Shown here: piece after piece, positions 34,908 through 44,074 of the stretch
Position numbering within the stretch: the stretch's first letter is position 1
How the letters are laid out: each line of letters begins with the position of its first letter
Position numbers and translations under genes: made by a program
DNA from: Streptomyces olivoverticillatus
GTDB lineage: Bacteria > Actinomycetota > Actinomycetes > Streptomycetales > Streptomycetaceae
Direction: 5' to 3'
Length of the DNA stretch: 64,000 nt
Assembly: GCF_014203555.1 (NCBI RefSeq)
Contig: NZ_JACHJH010000001.1
Span: 419,973 to 483,972 of the forward strand
The notes under the pieces: model-generated
Database searches by the model: none
Told to the model about the DNA's origin: nothing
What the model saw: the letters and a program-made list of their open reading frames with translations, nothing else

Positions 34908-36362
34908 GTGAGTGACACCCCATTCGGATTCGGTCTTCCGCCGGAGGAGCCGGAGAGCGGCGACGACGGCAAGAAGAAGGGCGGTGGCCAGGGTGGCGGC
35001 CAGGGGCCCGCGAATCCCTTCGGGTTCGGCGGGGCCGCGGGCGGCGGGGACAACCCGTTCGCCGCGATGTTCGGTTCCATGAACCCGAACGACCTGGGCG
35101 CCGCCTTCCAGCAGCTGGGCCAGATGCTCTCCTACGAGGGCGGCCCGGTGAACTGGGACATGGCCAAGGACATCGCGCGGCAGACGGTCGCGCAGGGCAC
35201 CGCCGACGGCACCAAGGACGCCAGCGTCTCGGCGTCCGAGCGGGCCGCGGTCGAGGAGGCCGTGCGCCTGGCCGACCTGTGGCTGGACGGTGTGACGTCC
35301 CTGCCGTCCGGTTCGGGCACGGCGGTCGCCTGGAGCCGCGCGGAGTGGGTCGAGGCGACCCTGCCCGTGTGGAAGGACCTGGTGGACCCGGTCGCGGAGC
35401 GCGTCGGAGCCGCCATGGGCGATGTGCTGCCCGAGGAGATGCAGGCCATGGCCGGCCCGCTGCTCGGGATGATGCGGTCGATGGGCGGTGCCATGTTCGG
35501 CACCCAGATCGGGCAGGCCGTGGGCGTGCTGGCGGGCGAGGTGGTCGGCTCGACCGACATCGGCCTTCCGCTCGGCCCCGCGGGCAAGGCGGCGCTGCTC
35601 CCGGTCAACATCGAGACGTTCGGTTCCGGGCTCGGCGTCCCACAGGACGAGGTGCGGCTGTACCTGGCCCTGCGCGAGGCCGCCCACCAGCGGCTCTTCG
35701 CTCACGTGCCGTGGCTGCGCTCGCACCTGTTCGGCGCGGTCGAGGGCTACGCCCGGGGCATCAAGGTCGACACCTCCAAGCTGGAGGACGTGGTCGGCCA
35801 GCTCGACCCCAGCCACCCCGAGCAGCTGCAGGACGCACTCCAGCAGGGCATGTTCCAGCCGGAGGACAGCCCGGAGCAGAAGGCCGCCCTGGCCCGTCTG
35901 GAGACCGCTCTCGCGCTCGTCGAGGGCTGGGTGGACGCCGTGGTGCACGCCGCGGCCGCGCCGCACCTGCCGTCGGCCGGAGCGCTGCGCGAGACGCTGC
36001 GCAGGCGGCGTGCCTCCGGCGGCCCGGCGGAGCAGACCTTCGCCACGCTGATCGGCCTGGAGCTGCGGCCCCGGCGGCTGCGGGACGCCTCGCGGCTGTG
36101 GGCCTCGCTCACGGACGCGCGCGGCGTGGACGGCCGCGACGGCCTCTGGGAGCACCCCGACATGCTGCCGACGGCCGCCGACCTGGACGACCCGGACGGC
36201 TTCGTCCACCGCGAGCAGCTGGACTTCTCCGAGCTGGACAAGATGCTGGGCGAGGCGGCCAAGGGCTCCGCGGCGGGCACGTCCGACGAGGCCGGCAAGC
36301 CCGGCAATGACGGCAAGTCCGGTGACGTCGACAAGGATGAAAAGGGCGAAGGCGACAAGTGA
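34908..36362 (+). CDS. Zincin_2 (DUF2342) family putative metalloprotease
   Basis: The product is 484 aa. A Gly-rich, acidic N-terminal 60 residues precede a helical core. This family, often annotated as zinc-dependent metalloprotease or F420-associated protein, has its putative metal-site helix in LREAAHQRLFAHVPWL. The C-terminal 35 residues are a charged Lys/Asp/Gly tail. The GTG at 34908 follows GAGGAAA. The Nudix gene start overlaps the stop (GTGA). The biochemical role is unproven. Confidence 0.85.
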   Translation: MSDTPFGFGLPPEEPESGDDGKKKGGGQGGGQGPANPFGFGGAAGGGDNPFAAMFGSMNPNDLGAAFQQLGQMLSYEGGPVNWDMAKDIARQTVAQGTADGTKDASVSASERAAVEEAVRLADLWLDGVTSLPSGSGTAVAWSRAEWVEATLPVWKDLVDPVAERVGAAMGDVLPEEMQAMAGPLLGMMRSMGGAMFGTQIGQAVGVLAGEVVGSTDIGLPLGPAGKAALLPVNIETFGSGLGVPQDEVRLYLALREAAHQRLFAHVPWLRSHLFGAVEGYARGIKVDTSKLEDVVGQLDPSHPEQLQDALQQGMFQPEDSPEQKAALARLETALALVEGWVDAVVHAAAAPHLPSAGALRETLRRRRASGGPAEQTFATLIGLELRPRRLRDASRLWASLTDARGVDGRDGLWEHPDMLPTAADLDDPDGFVHREQLDFSELDKMLGEAAKGSAAGTSDEAGKPGNDGKSGDVDKDEKGEGDK

Positions 36363-36886
36363 GCCTGCATGAGAACGCGGTCCTCGTGCTCAAGGAGTAC
36401 GGGGACCAGGAGGAGCTGCGCGGGCTCTACCTGGACCACCTGGCCGCCCACCCGGACGGGATGTGGAAGCCCTGCCAGGCGGGGCACGTCACGGCGAGCG
36501 CGCTGGTCATCGACCCGTCGCGCGGCCGGGTGCTGCTGACCCTCCACCGCAAGCTGCGGATGTGGCTGCAGATGGGCGGCCACTGCGAGCCGGGCGACGC
36601 CACGGTCGAGGCGGCGGCGCTGCGCGAGGCCATGGAGGAGTCCGGCATCGCCGGTCTGACGCTGCTGCCCGGCGGCCCGGTGCGCCTGGACCGGCACCCG
36701 ATCCCGGCGCCGTGCCACTGGCACCTGGACGTGCAGTACGCGGCCCTGGTGCCCGAGGGTGCCGTGGAGGCCATCAGCGACGAGTCGCTGGACCTGCGCT
36801 GGTTCGCCTACGACGAGGTAGGCGGCGTCGCGGACGGCTCGGTCGTCCAGCTGCTGGAGCGGACGCTGGCGCGCCTCGGGGCGTAA
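36359..36886 (+). CDS. Nudix hydrolase
   Basis: The product is 175 aa. The Nudix box is GGHCEPGD followed by ALREAMEESGI (about residues 77-101). The metal-binding REAMEE core is intact, and the usual Glu after EPG is Asp. The start codon overlaps the stop of the Zincin_2 gene, so the two are translationally coupled. The substrate cannot be assigned. Confidence 0.92.
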   Translation: MSLHENAVLVLKEYGDQEELRGLYLDHLAAHPDGMWKPCQAGHVTASALVIDPSRGRVLLTLHRKLRMWLQMGGHCEPGDATVEAAALREAMEESGIAGLTLLPGGPVRLDRHPIPAPCHWHLDVQYAALVPEGAVEAISDESLDLRWFAYDEVGGVADGSVVQLLERTLARLGA

Positions 36887-36904
36887 GCCTTCGCAGGACG
36901 TGGC

Positions 36905-36938
36905 GTAAGGGGCGACCGCCACTGCGGTCGCCCCTTAC
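36905..36938. terminator. Bidirectional terminator between Nudix and AIM24 genes
   Basis: A perfect 15-bp inverted repeat (36905-36919 with 36924-36938) between convergent genes. Confidence 0.85.
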
Positions 36939-36957
36939 CCATGCGTGCGCGGCGGTG

Positions 36958-37716
36958 TCAGTTGGACCAGATGTTGCCCTGGTTCTGGCCGTGGGCGCCG
37001 TGCTGGCCGAGGCCGTACTGGGCCATCAGGCCCTGGCCGATCTCCGCGCCCTGCGGCGGCAGCAGCTCGCTGGGCTGGACGAGCGCGTAGCCCTGGCCCA
37101 TGAAGTTGAGCTCCCAGCCCTCGCCCGTGCTGCCGCGCCGCCGCCAGAGGCCCGAGGAGTGGGTCTGCGCCTGCATCTGGACGCGCAGCGAGGAGGACCA
37201 GGCGACGACGGCGTCCGCGTCGGCGTAGACGTAGCGGTCCGGGGTGACGTCGAGCATCAGCGGCTTCCCGGACGTCATCAGCGCGACCTTGCCCTGCCCG
37301 CTGATGTTGAGGTTGTACGCGCCGGCGCCGGCGATCCCGTACTGGCTGTCCACCGCGACGGCGTCCCAGTGCAGGGTGGAGTCCAGGGCGAGGACGTAGG
37401 AGCCGTCGACGGTCAGCCCGTGGTGGTCGACGTCGACCACGTGCACGTGCTGGGCGAGGTTGGCCAGGAAGACCGTGCCCTGCCCGGAGCAGCGCATCAG
37501 GTCCAGGCCCTCACCGGTGTACATCTGGTCGTACTGCTGGCCGCGGGTGCGGTACTCCGCGTCGAATTCGATGAGGCCCTGGTAGGCCACCATCGCGCCC
37601 TTGCGGGCGAGGACGTCGTCGTGACCGGTGAGGGCGACGCGCAGCATCTGCGAGTTCTGCAGGGCGTAGCGGTCCTGCGTCTGGGCTTCGGTGCAGCCGA
37701 AAAGCGGGCTCTGCAT
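36958..37716 (-). CDS. AIM24-family protein (third of three)
   Basis: The product is 252 aa: a single AIM24 beta-barrel-like domain, named after the yeast mitochondrial inner-membrane biogenesis protein. Repeated family elements are MLRVALTGHDDVLARKGAMV, LMRCSGQGTVFLA, VALDST-type loops and GWELNFMGQGYALVQPSE. The C-terminal 30 residues are rich in Gln, Gly and His. It is last in a run of three AIM24-domain genes, 16 bp after the second. The bacterial function is not established. Confidence 0.88.
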   Translation of the reverse strand: MQSPLFGCTEAQTQDRYALQNSQMLRVALTGHDDVLARKGAMVAYQGLIEFDAEYRTRGQQYDQMYTGEGLDLMRCSGQGTVFLANLAQHVHVVDVDHHGLTVDGSYVLALDSTLHWDAVAVDSQYGIAGAGAYNLNISGQGKVALMTSGKPLMLDVTPDRYVYADADAVVAWSSSLRVQMQAQTHSSGLWRRRGSTGEGWELNFMGQGYALVQPSELLPPQGAEIGQGLMAQYGLGQHGAHGQNQGNIWSN

Positions 37717-37732
37717 GTCTGTTCGCTCTCCC

Positions 37733-38440
37733 TCAGCCCCGGGCCCGGAGCCGGTCGGTGCTGTCCTCGCTGGGCTGTACGACCACGAATCCCTGGCCGG
37801 AGAAGCCGAGTTGGTAGGCCTCGCCGCTGCCGCGGCCGATCAGGGAGGACGCCTTGAAGCTGCGCTTCCCCTTCATCCGCAGGTTGGTCGACCAGGCGAC
37901 CAAGGCGTCGGGGTCGACGTACGTCTCGTCCTCGCCGCCGCCGCAGTCGACGACGATGGGGGTGCCGCGCGAGGTCAGCGCCACCCAGCCGGTGCCGCTG
38001 ACACCGACGTTGAACAGGCCCTGCCCGGCGAACTTGGCCATGCCCTTGACGCGCTCGACGCCCCACTGCAGGTGTGCGTCGAAGGCGAGCAGGTTGGTGC
38101 CGTTGACGGAGATCGAGTCCCCGTTGAGGTTGATGCAGACGACATCGGCGCCGTAGTCGGCAAGGTAGAGCAGTCCGTCGCCGCTGCACCGCATCAGGGG
38201 GGCGCCTTCGCCGGTGAGCCACTGGGACGCCCGCTGGCGGACGGCGGGGGCGTTCGGCTCGTACTGGATGTAGCCCTCGTAGGCGACCATCGAGCCGGTG
38301 CGGGCGAACAGGTCGTGGCCGCTCTGCATGGCGACCTTGAGCATGCTGCTGCCGTGGTTCTCCATGCGCACGGCGGGCTGGGCCGGGGCGGCGCCCGCGA
38401 ACGGCTGCTGGTTCATGGAATGGTTCATGGACTGGTGCAT
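37733..38440 (-). CDS. AIM24-family protein (second of three)
   Basis: The product is 235 aa: an AIM24 domain with SSMLKVAMQSGHDLFARTGSMVAYEG, LMRCSGDGLLYLADYG and a final GQGFVVVQPSED. The N-terminal 25 residues are Met/His/Gln-rich. GAGGGAG precedes the ATG at 38440. It is 11 bp after the TerD-AIM24 gene, so the three form an operon. It is clearly a paralogue of its neighbours. Confidence 0.88.
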   Translation of the reverse strand: MHQSMNHSMNQQPFAGAAPAQPAVRMENHGSSMLKVAMQSGHDLFARTGSMVAYEGYIQYEPNAPAVRQRASQWLTGEGAPLMRCSGDGLLYLADYGADVVCINLNGDSISVNGTNLLAFDAHLQWGVERVKGMAKFAGQGLFNVGVSGTGWVALTSRGTPIVVDCGGGEDETYVDPDALVAWSTNLRMKGKRSFKASSLIGRGSGEAYQLGFSGQGFVVVQPSEDSTDRLRARG

Positions 38441-38451
38441 GACGGGCTCCC

Positions 38452-40155
38452 TCAGACCTCGTAGGGCTGGACGACGATGAAGTTGCCGGGAGCTCCACGG
38501 AACTGGAGGTTCACGGCCTCGCCGCTGTGGCCCGGGTAGGCATTGCGGCGCAGCCGCACCTGGCTGGAAATGATGACCTGCGCACCGGCCGACCAGGCGA
38601 CGATGGCGTTGCTGTCGGCGAAGGTGGTCGGGGTGACCGGCAGCACCACCGGGGTGCCGTGGGTCTTGACCACGACGGTGCCCATGCCCTGGAACTGCAT
38701 GGTGAACAGCGCGCCGCCGGGGATGCCGTGGCCTTCGATCCGGCGCACCTCGTAGTGCAGCGACTCGTCGAAGGCGAGCACCGATTCGGCGGCGACGCAG
38801 ATCGCGTCGTTCTCCAGCTGGATGGGGTGCAGGTTGGCGGAGTTCTCGGCCAGGAAGACCTGACCGCGGCCGGTGCAGCGCATCAGCTGCATCTCCTGGC
38901 CGGTCGCACTGCCCACGATGCGGCCCATGAAGCCCGCGCCCTTGTAGCCGAAGTCGATCTTGCCCTGGTAGAGCACCATGCTGCCCTGCCGGGCGAGCAC
39001 GGGCTGCGGGTCGACGCCGAGGTCGACGCGCATGAGCTTGGAGTTCTGCAGCGTCCACCGCTGTCCGGTGGGCGCCTCGCGGTACTTCTCCAGCGCTCCC
39101 TGCACACCGGGGGCGGCGGCGCCGTGGGCGGGCGTGACGGGGGCCGGCACGCCGTACGGCTGTGCGGGCGGGGCCGGCTGCTGGACGGGCGGGGGCGCGG
39201 GCATGCCGTAGGGCTGCTGCTGGGGCGCGTACGCCTGCGGGGGCGCGGCGTGCTGCCCGTACGGGGCGTGCTGGCCCGGCACGCCGGGCGGGCCGGGCGG
39301 CGGGACGACGCCGGGCGGAGTGTGGCCCGGGGCCGCGTGGGAGGCGCCGTCGAAGTAGCCGGGCGGGGCTATGGGGGCGGCGAGCGTCGGGGCGGCGTGC
39401 ACCTGCGGCGCGGCGGCGGCCGGGGGCGGCGTGCTGCCCTGCGGGGGTGGGAAGTTGTGCACGGGCGGCGGCGTCGGGGCCTGCTGCGGCGCGGGAGCGG
39501 CCTGCGGGACCCCGGGGGGCGCGAAGACCGGGGGCGCGCTCGCCTGCGGCGGCGGCGCGAAGGCGGGCGCGGGCGCCTGGGGTGGGGCGGCGGCGGCCTG
39601 GGGGGCCGCCTCGGGGGCCGCCTCTTCCTCCAGGACCTCGCCGCCGAAGTTCCTCAGCAGCGCCTCCAAGCCGCCGTCGAAGCCCTGGCCGACGGCGGCG
39701 AACCGCCAGAAGTCCTTGAGGTAGATGTCGCCGAGCATCACCGCGCGCTCGGTGCTGAACTCCGCTCCGGTGAAGGAGTAGCGGGCCACCTCCGTGCCGC
39801 CCGCGACGAGCCGGAGGTAGCCGGGGCCGGTCTGGGACATCTGGCCCGCGCCGTCGACCGTCGCCGTGAAGCTCAGCTTGCGGATGTGCGCGGGAATGCG
39901 GTCGAGCGTGACCCGGAACGAATCCGTGTCACCGGCCTGCGCCCCGAGTTGCTGAATGGCCTCTTCAGGCGATTTGGGCTGATTGAAGAAGATGAAGTAC
40001 CGGTCGTCGGCGAGCCGCTCGTCGGCGTCGAGGCCGAAACAGCTGATGTCGAAGGACAGTCCGGGACCGGAGATCTGCACGCCCACGTACAGATCGGTAC
40101 CCGCTGTCAGGTCACTGATCTTGGCCTTGTGGCCACGCTGGAATTCCCTGGACAT
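38452..40155 (-). CDS. TerD-AIM24 fusion protein
   Basis: The product is 567 aa in three parts: an N-terminal TerD/tellurium-resistance domain (about residues 1-175, with DISCFGLDADERLADDRYFIFFN and the acidic Ca-binding type loops), a 185-residue Pro/Ala/Gln-rich linker (about 180-365), and a C-terminal AIM24 domain (about 370-567). TerD proteins bind calcium and occur in stress and membrane-associated ter systems. The fusion ties AIM24 to that setting. It is first of a three-gene AIM24 operon. No other ter genes are in the window. Confidence 0.9.
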   Translation of the reverse strand: MSREFQRGHKAKISDLTAGTDLYVGVQISGPGLSFDISCFGLDADERLADDRYFIFFNQPKSPEEAIQQLGAQAGDTDSFRVTLDRIPAHIRKLSFTATVDGAGQMSQTGPGYLRLVAGGTEVARYSFTGAEFSTERAVMLGDIYLKDFWRFAAVGQGFDGGLEALLRNFGGEVLEEEAAPEAAPQAAAAPPQAPAPAFAPPPQASAPPVFAPPGVPQAAPAPQQAPTPPPVHNFPPPQGSTPPPAAAAPQVHAAPTLAAPIAPPGYFDGASHAAPGHTPPGVVPPPGPPGVPGQHAPYGQHAAPPQAYAPQQQPYGMPAPPPVQQPAPPAQPYGVPAPVTPAHGAAAPGVQGALEKYREAPTGQRWTLQNSKLMRVDLGVDPQPVLARQGSMVLYQGKIDFGYKGAGFMGRIVGSATGQEMQLMRCTGRGQVFLAENSANLHPIQLENDAICVAAESVLAFDESLHYEVRRIEGHGIPGGALFTMQFQGMGTVVVKTHGTPVVLPVTPTTFADSNAIVAWSAGAQVIISSQVRLRRNAYPGHSGEAVNLQFRGAPGNFIVVQPYEV

Positions 40156-40261
40156 GCGTGACGACCGTCCCCCATCCGAACCTGCGGTGAATGCGTTGCG
40201 CCAGGCTAACGGCTGACGGCGGTTCGGATGGATTCCGGGGCCTGGCAGGGGTTGCCACAGG

Positions 40262-40858
40262 CTACTCGGTGCGGGCCGCGGGCAGGTGCGGCAGGCGGTC
40301 GGCGGCGACCACGCCTTCGAGGTAGCCGCGGGCCCGCTCGGTGCGCGGGTAGGCCTCCAGCAGCCTCCAGAAGGCGGGTCCGTGACCGGGGACGAGCAGG
40401 TGCGCCAGCTCGTGGAGGAGCACGTAGTCCACGACGTACTCGGGCATGCCCTGGAGCCGGTGGGAGAGGCGGATGCTGCCCTCGGCGGGGGTGCACGAGC
40501 CCCAGCGGGTGTTCTGATTGGTCACCCAGCGGACGGTGGCCGGACGGGCCCGCCCGCCCAGATACTGCCCTGACAGCCGCCCGGCCCGCTCGGCGAGCTC
40601 GGCGTCGCCCGGCATCCGCTTGCTCTCCTGCGCCGCGAGCTTGTCCAGCATCAAGCCCACCCAGCGCTGCTCCTCGGCGTCCGACATGCGGGCCGGGATG
40701 AGGACGACGGTGCGGTCGCCCTCGCGGTAGGCCGAGACCGTTCTGCGGCGGCGCGCGCTCCGGCGGACCTCGACCGCACCGACCTCCGGGCGTTCCGAGA
40801 ACGGGATCGGCGCGCTGCGCGGCGGACGTGCGGCACTGTGCAGTGGGTCGACGGGCAC
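40262..40858 (-). CDS. YgjP-like zinc metallopeptidase (DUF45/M48-type)
   Basis: The product is 198 aa. The motif HELAH (in LLHELAHLLVPGHGPAFW) with the downstream His is the YgjP/WLM-type zinc site. NTRWGSCTPAEGSIRLSHRL is the conserved preceding block. An N-terminal basic segment (RRSARRRRTV) binds nucleic acid or protein in related families; its role here is unknown. It starts at GTG 40858. Confidence 0.88.
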   Translation of the reverse strand: MPVDPLHSAARPPRSAPIPFSERPEVGAVEVRRSARRRRTVSAYREGDRTVVLIPARMSDAEEQRWVGLMLDKLAAQESKRMPGDAELAERAGRLSGQYLGGRARPATVRWVTNQNTRWGSCTPAEGSIRLSHRLQGMPEYVVDYVLLHELAHLLVPGHGPAFWRLLEAYPRTERARGYLEGVVAADRLPHLPAARTE

Positions 40859-41055
40859 GCCCCGACGTTACCCGGTGGGTGCAGGCGAAGTCCCGCCCCG
40901 CCTTCTGTTGTCGGGGGAAACACCCTGCGGGCGCAGAGGTGGCGCAGAGGTTAGTACGATAATCACTGCGTGCATGTGGACAACTTCACACGGTGACGGC
41001 GCGGGCCCGGCATGCTGAAGGCCGATCGAGCCGCAGGCCGACCTTGGGGGGAATC

Positions 41056-42378
41056 ATGCATGCGCATTCCGTGCGGGCCGACCGCGCCCGGAACCGTGTC
41101 GAGGAACCGGGCGCCGGGCCTGCGGTTCACGGGCATCCCGAGCCCGCGCATCCGGGCCCTGCGGGTCCGGGGCCCGCGCATCCGGTTCCCTCGCATCCGA
41201 TGGTCAAGCCCGTGCTGCGCCGCGCCTGGCGCAGTCGCGACACCGTGCAGTTCGGGGTGGCCCCCGCGCACGCGGTGACGGTGGGTCCGGTGGACACCGC
41301 CACGGGGTGCTTCCTGGGGCTGCTCGACGGGGCGCGCGGGCTGCCGCTGCTGCGCGAGGAAGCGCAGGCGCTGGGGCTGCCGGAAGGGCGGGCGGACGGT
41401 GTGGTGGAGCGGCTCACCGCGGCCGGGCTGATCGACGACGCGCGGGCCGGGGGCGAGAGAGCGGTCGCCCTGCGCGACCGGGGCGGCGCCGGGCTGGAGC
41501 GGCTGCGGCCGGACCTGGCCTCGCTCTCCGTGCTGCACCGCGAGCCCGGTGCGGCGATGCGGGTGATGGCCGCCCGGCAGTCGACGCGCGTGCAGGTGCG
41601 CGGGGCGGGCCGGGTGGGCGCGGCCGTGGCGGCGCTGCTGTCGGCCTCGGGGGTGGGCAGGGTCGACGTGGTGGACGGCGGCCGGGTGGAGCCGTGGGAC
41701 GTGGGGCCGGCCGGGCTCGGCGCGGACCGCACCGGCGAGCGGCGCGATGCCGCGGCCCGGCAGGTGGTCCGGGAGGCGGCGCCCGTGCCCCGGTCCCGGG
41801 CCCGCGCGGGCGCCCGGGGTTCCGAGGCCGAGCCCCCGCTGGGCCTGGTGCTGTTCACCCCGCGCGACGGGCTCGCGGCCTACGCACCCGACCCCGGGGC
41901 GGCACAGGAGCTCCTCGCCTCCGGGACGCCGCACTTGTACGCCGGTGTGCTTGAGGCCACCGGCGTGGTGGGGCCGTTGGTGCTGCCGGGCGGATCGGCC
42001 TGTGCGGGCTGCCTGGAGCACGGCCGGGCCGAGCAGGACTCGGCGTGGCCCCGGATGCTCGCCCAGTGGAGGTCCGGCCGCGGTCCGGGGGTACCGTCTT
42101 GCGACATGGCACTGGCCACGGTCGTGGCGGGGCTCACCGTGGCGCGGGCGCTGGCCTTCCTCGACGGTGGCTCCACGGCGGGCGCGGGGGTCCGCCTGGA
42201 GCTGGCACTGCCGGGTCCGGCCTGGTCTCCCCGGCACGTCGAGCCGCATCCGCGGTGCCCGTGCGGCGCGGCGGGATCTCTCGGATCCCGTGGCCGCGAG
42301 GGCGTCGCACGGGACAATGACCCGGTAACCGCCGTCAGCGGCGTGGCTGTTCAGCGAGTTGGAGGGGCGCATGTCTGA
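41056..42378 (+). CDS. E1-like (ThiF/HesA-type) protein with zinc ribbon, role unknown
   Basis: The product is 440 aa. The N-terminal 30 or so residues are His/Pro/Gly-rich, a middle region (about 45-165) resembles the winged-helix peptide-clamp type seen before E1 domains in TOMM enzymes, and an E1-like Rossmann domain follows with GAGRVG at 183-188 and VDVVDGGRVEPWDV. Four zinc-type cysteines are C316, C319, C401 and C403. The Asn, Arg and Gln expected after the acidic loop are not obvious, so adenylation is uncertain. GGGGGGAA lies just before the ATG. Its stop overlaps the ABC1 kinase gene by eight bases. No precursor peptide gene was seen. Confidence 0.75.
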   Translation: MHAHSVRADRARNRVEEPGAGPAVHGHPEPAHPGPAGPGPAHPVPSHPMVKPVLRRAWRSRDTVQFGVAPAHAVTVGPVDTATGCFLGLLDGARGLPLLREEAQALGLPEGRADGVVERLTAAGLIDDARAGGERAVALRDRGGAGLERLRPDLASLSVLHREPGAAMRVMAARQSTRVQVRGAGRVGAAVAALLSASGVGRVDVVDGGRVEPWDVGPAGLGADRTGERRDAAARQVVREAAPVPRSRARAGARGSEAEPPLGLVLFTPRDGLAAYAPDPGAAQELLASGTPHLYAGVLEATGVVGPLVLPGGSACAGCLEHGRAEQDSAWPRMLAQWRSGRGPGVPSCDMALATVVAGLTVARALAFLDGGSTAGAGVRLELALPGPAWSPRHVEPHPRCPCGAAGSLGSRGREGVARDNDPVTAVSGVAVQRVGGAHV

Positions 42379-43735
42379 TCTACCCCGCAAGGCGGTCACC
42401 CGTACGGCCAAATTGGCCGCGCTGCCACTGGGGTTCGCGGGGCGCACGGCACTCGGCCTCGGCAAACGCATCGGCGGGCGACCCGCGGAGTTGATCGCCG
42501 CAGAGTTGCAGCAGCGCACGGCCGAGCAGCTCTTCGCGACCCTGGGCCAGCTCAAGGGCGGCGCCATGAAGCTGGGTCAGGCCCTGTCCGTCTTCGAGTC
42601 GGCCCTGCCCGAGCAGATCGCCGGCCCCTACCGGGCGGCGCTGACCAAGCTTCAGGACGCGGCGCCTCCCATGCCGGTGAAGTCCGTGCACACGGCGCTG
42701 GCCGAGCGGCTCGGCGAGGACTGGCGGGATCTCTTCGAGGAGTTCGAGGACCAGCCCTCGGCAGCGGCCTCGATCGGCCAGGTGCACCGGGCGGTGTGGC
42801 ACGACGGGCGCGAGGTCGCGGTCAAGGTGCAGTACCCGGGGGCCGGGGAGGCGCTGCTGTCGGACCTGACCCAGCTGGGGCGGTTCGCCCGGCTGCTGGG
42901 GCCGCTGATCCCCGGCATGGACATCAAGCCGCTCATCGCCGAGCTGCGCGACCGGGTCTCGGAGGAGCTGGATTACGAGCTGGAGGCGCGGGCCCAGAGA
43001 GCCCACGCCGAGGAGTTCGCCGGGGACCCGGATGTGACGGTGCCCGACGTGGTCTACCAGAGCGATCAAGTGCTGGTGACGGAGTGGCTGGAGGGGGTGC
43101 CGCTGTCCGAGGTCATAAAGAGTGGCACCCCGGAGCAGCGGGACCGAGCCGGCCAGCTGCTGGCGCGCTTCCTCTTCTCGGGCACGGCCCGTACGGGCCT
43201 GCTGCACGCCGACCCGCACCCGGGCAACTTCCGTCTGCTCACCGGCGACGCGCCCGACGGCCCGCCCGAGAAGTGGCGGCTGGGCGTGCTGGACTTCGGC
43301 ACGGTCGACCGGCTGCCGCAGGGATTGCCCGTGGAGATCGGCACGGCGCTGCGCCTGACGCTGGACGGCGAGGCGGACGCCGTCCACGAGCTGCTGCGGG
43401 ACGAGGGGTTCGTCCGGCCGGAGATCGAGCTCGACCCCGGGGCGGTGCTCGATTATCTGCTGCCGATCATCGAGCCCGCGAGGGTGGCGGAGTTCACCTT
43501 CACCCGGGACTGGATGCGCGCCCAGGCGACCCGGATCGCCGACCCCCGCTCCCCCGCCTACCAGCTGGCCCGGCAGCTCAACCTCCCCCCGGCGTATCTG
43601 CTGATCCACCGGGTGACGACGAGCACCATAGGGGTGCTGTGCCAGCTGGGCGCGACGGTGCGGCTGCGGGACGAGATGGAGGAGTGGGTGCCCGGGTTCG
43701 GGATGGACAGCCGGAGCCAGGACACGCCCGCCTGA
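42371..43735 (+). CDS. ABC1/UbiB (ADCK) family atypical kinase
   Basis: The product is 454 aa. The family-defining KxGQ motif is MKLGQALS, and the ATP-binding Ala-rich loop AAASIGQVHRA, VAVKVQYPG, catalytic HADPHPGNF and DFGTVDRL are all present, so it should be a functional ABC1 ATPase/kinase. Relatives support quinone synthesis or lipid homeostasis. The ATG at 42371 has GGAGGGG three bases upstream and overlaps the E1-like gene, so expression is coupled. A TFTRDWMRAQATRI segment and a hydrophobic C-terminal helix follow. Confidence 0.93.
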   Translation: MSDLPRKAVTRTAKLAALPLGFAGRTALGLGKRIGGRPAELIAAELQQRTAEQLFATLGQLKGGAMKLGQALSVFESALPEQIAGPYRAALTKLQDAAPPMPVKSVHTALAERLGEDWRDLFEEFEDQPSAAASIGQVHRAVWHDGREVAVKVQYPGAGEALLSDLTQLGRFARLLGPLIPGMDIKPLIAELRDRVSEELDYELEARAQRAHAEEFAGDPDVTVPDVVYQSDQVLVTEWLEGVPLSEVIKSGTPEQRDRAGQLLARFLFSGTARTGLLHADPHPGNFRLLTGDAPDGPPEKWRLGVLDFGTVDRLPQGLPVEIGTALRLTLDGEADAVHELLRDEGFVRPEIELDPGAVLDYLLPIIEPARVAEFTFTRDWMRAQATRIADPRSPAYQLARQLNLPPAYLLIHRVTTSTIGVLCQLGATVRLRDEMEEWVPGFGMDSRSQDTPA

Positions 43736-43755
43736 GCCCCTGGGGGCGGCGGCGC

Positions 43756-43974
43756 TCACCACCAGGACGAGTCGAGACGCCCCTCGATGGCTCTGATGTT
43801 GGCGCGGGCGCAGTCGTCGCAGAAATACCGGCGGCTGCCGTTCTCGACGGAGCAGGTCCAGGTCGGCGGTGCGCCGTGCTCGGCGCGCTTGCCACAGCGA
43901 GCACAGTCGACGGGTTCGGCGGGCTCGGTGGCCTTGGGGTCCAACTGCGCTGGTTTGTGCGTCCTCTGGTCCAC
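43756..43974 (-). CDS. Small zinc-finger protein of unknown function
   Basis: The product is 72 aa. Two CxxC pairs (CARC and CDDC) with a further Cys in WTCSVENGSRRYFC make a treble-clef or ribbon-like zinc site. The N-terminal 22 residues are disordered and Pro/Glu-rich. It starts at GTG 43974, directly after GGGAG with no spacer. It converges with the ABC1 gene. It is conserved-looking but has no assigned function. Confidence 0.75.
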   Translation of the reverse strand: MDQRTHKPAQLDPKATEPAEPVDCARCGKRAEHGAPPTWTCSVENGSRRYFCDDCARANIRAIEGRLDSSWW

Positions 43975-44021
43975 CTCCCAGACGATATCCCCGGGAGCGG
44001 GCCGGGCGCGGACAACGCACC

Positions 44022-44069
44022 CAACGGCCCGCGGGGCCGGTCCGAACGGACGGACCCCGCGGGCCGTTG
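44022..44069 (-). terminator. Terminator of the wblC operon
   Basis: A perfect 15-bp inverted repeat (44022-44036 with 44055-44069), plus an inner GTCCG/CGGAC stem, six bases past the stop of the wblC-coupled gene. Confidence 0.8.
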
Positions 44070-44074
44070 CGGGC

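Noticed and set aside
41056..42378. RiPP/TOMM biosynthetic cluster centred on the E1-like gene
   Set aside because: No precursor peptide, YcaO or dehydrogenase gene is nearby; neighbours are an M48-like peptidase and an ABC1 kinase, so a cluster cannot be claimed.
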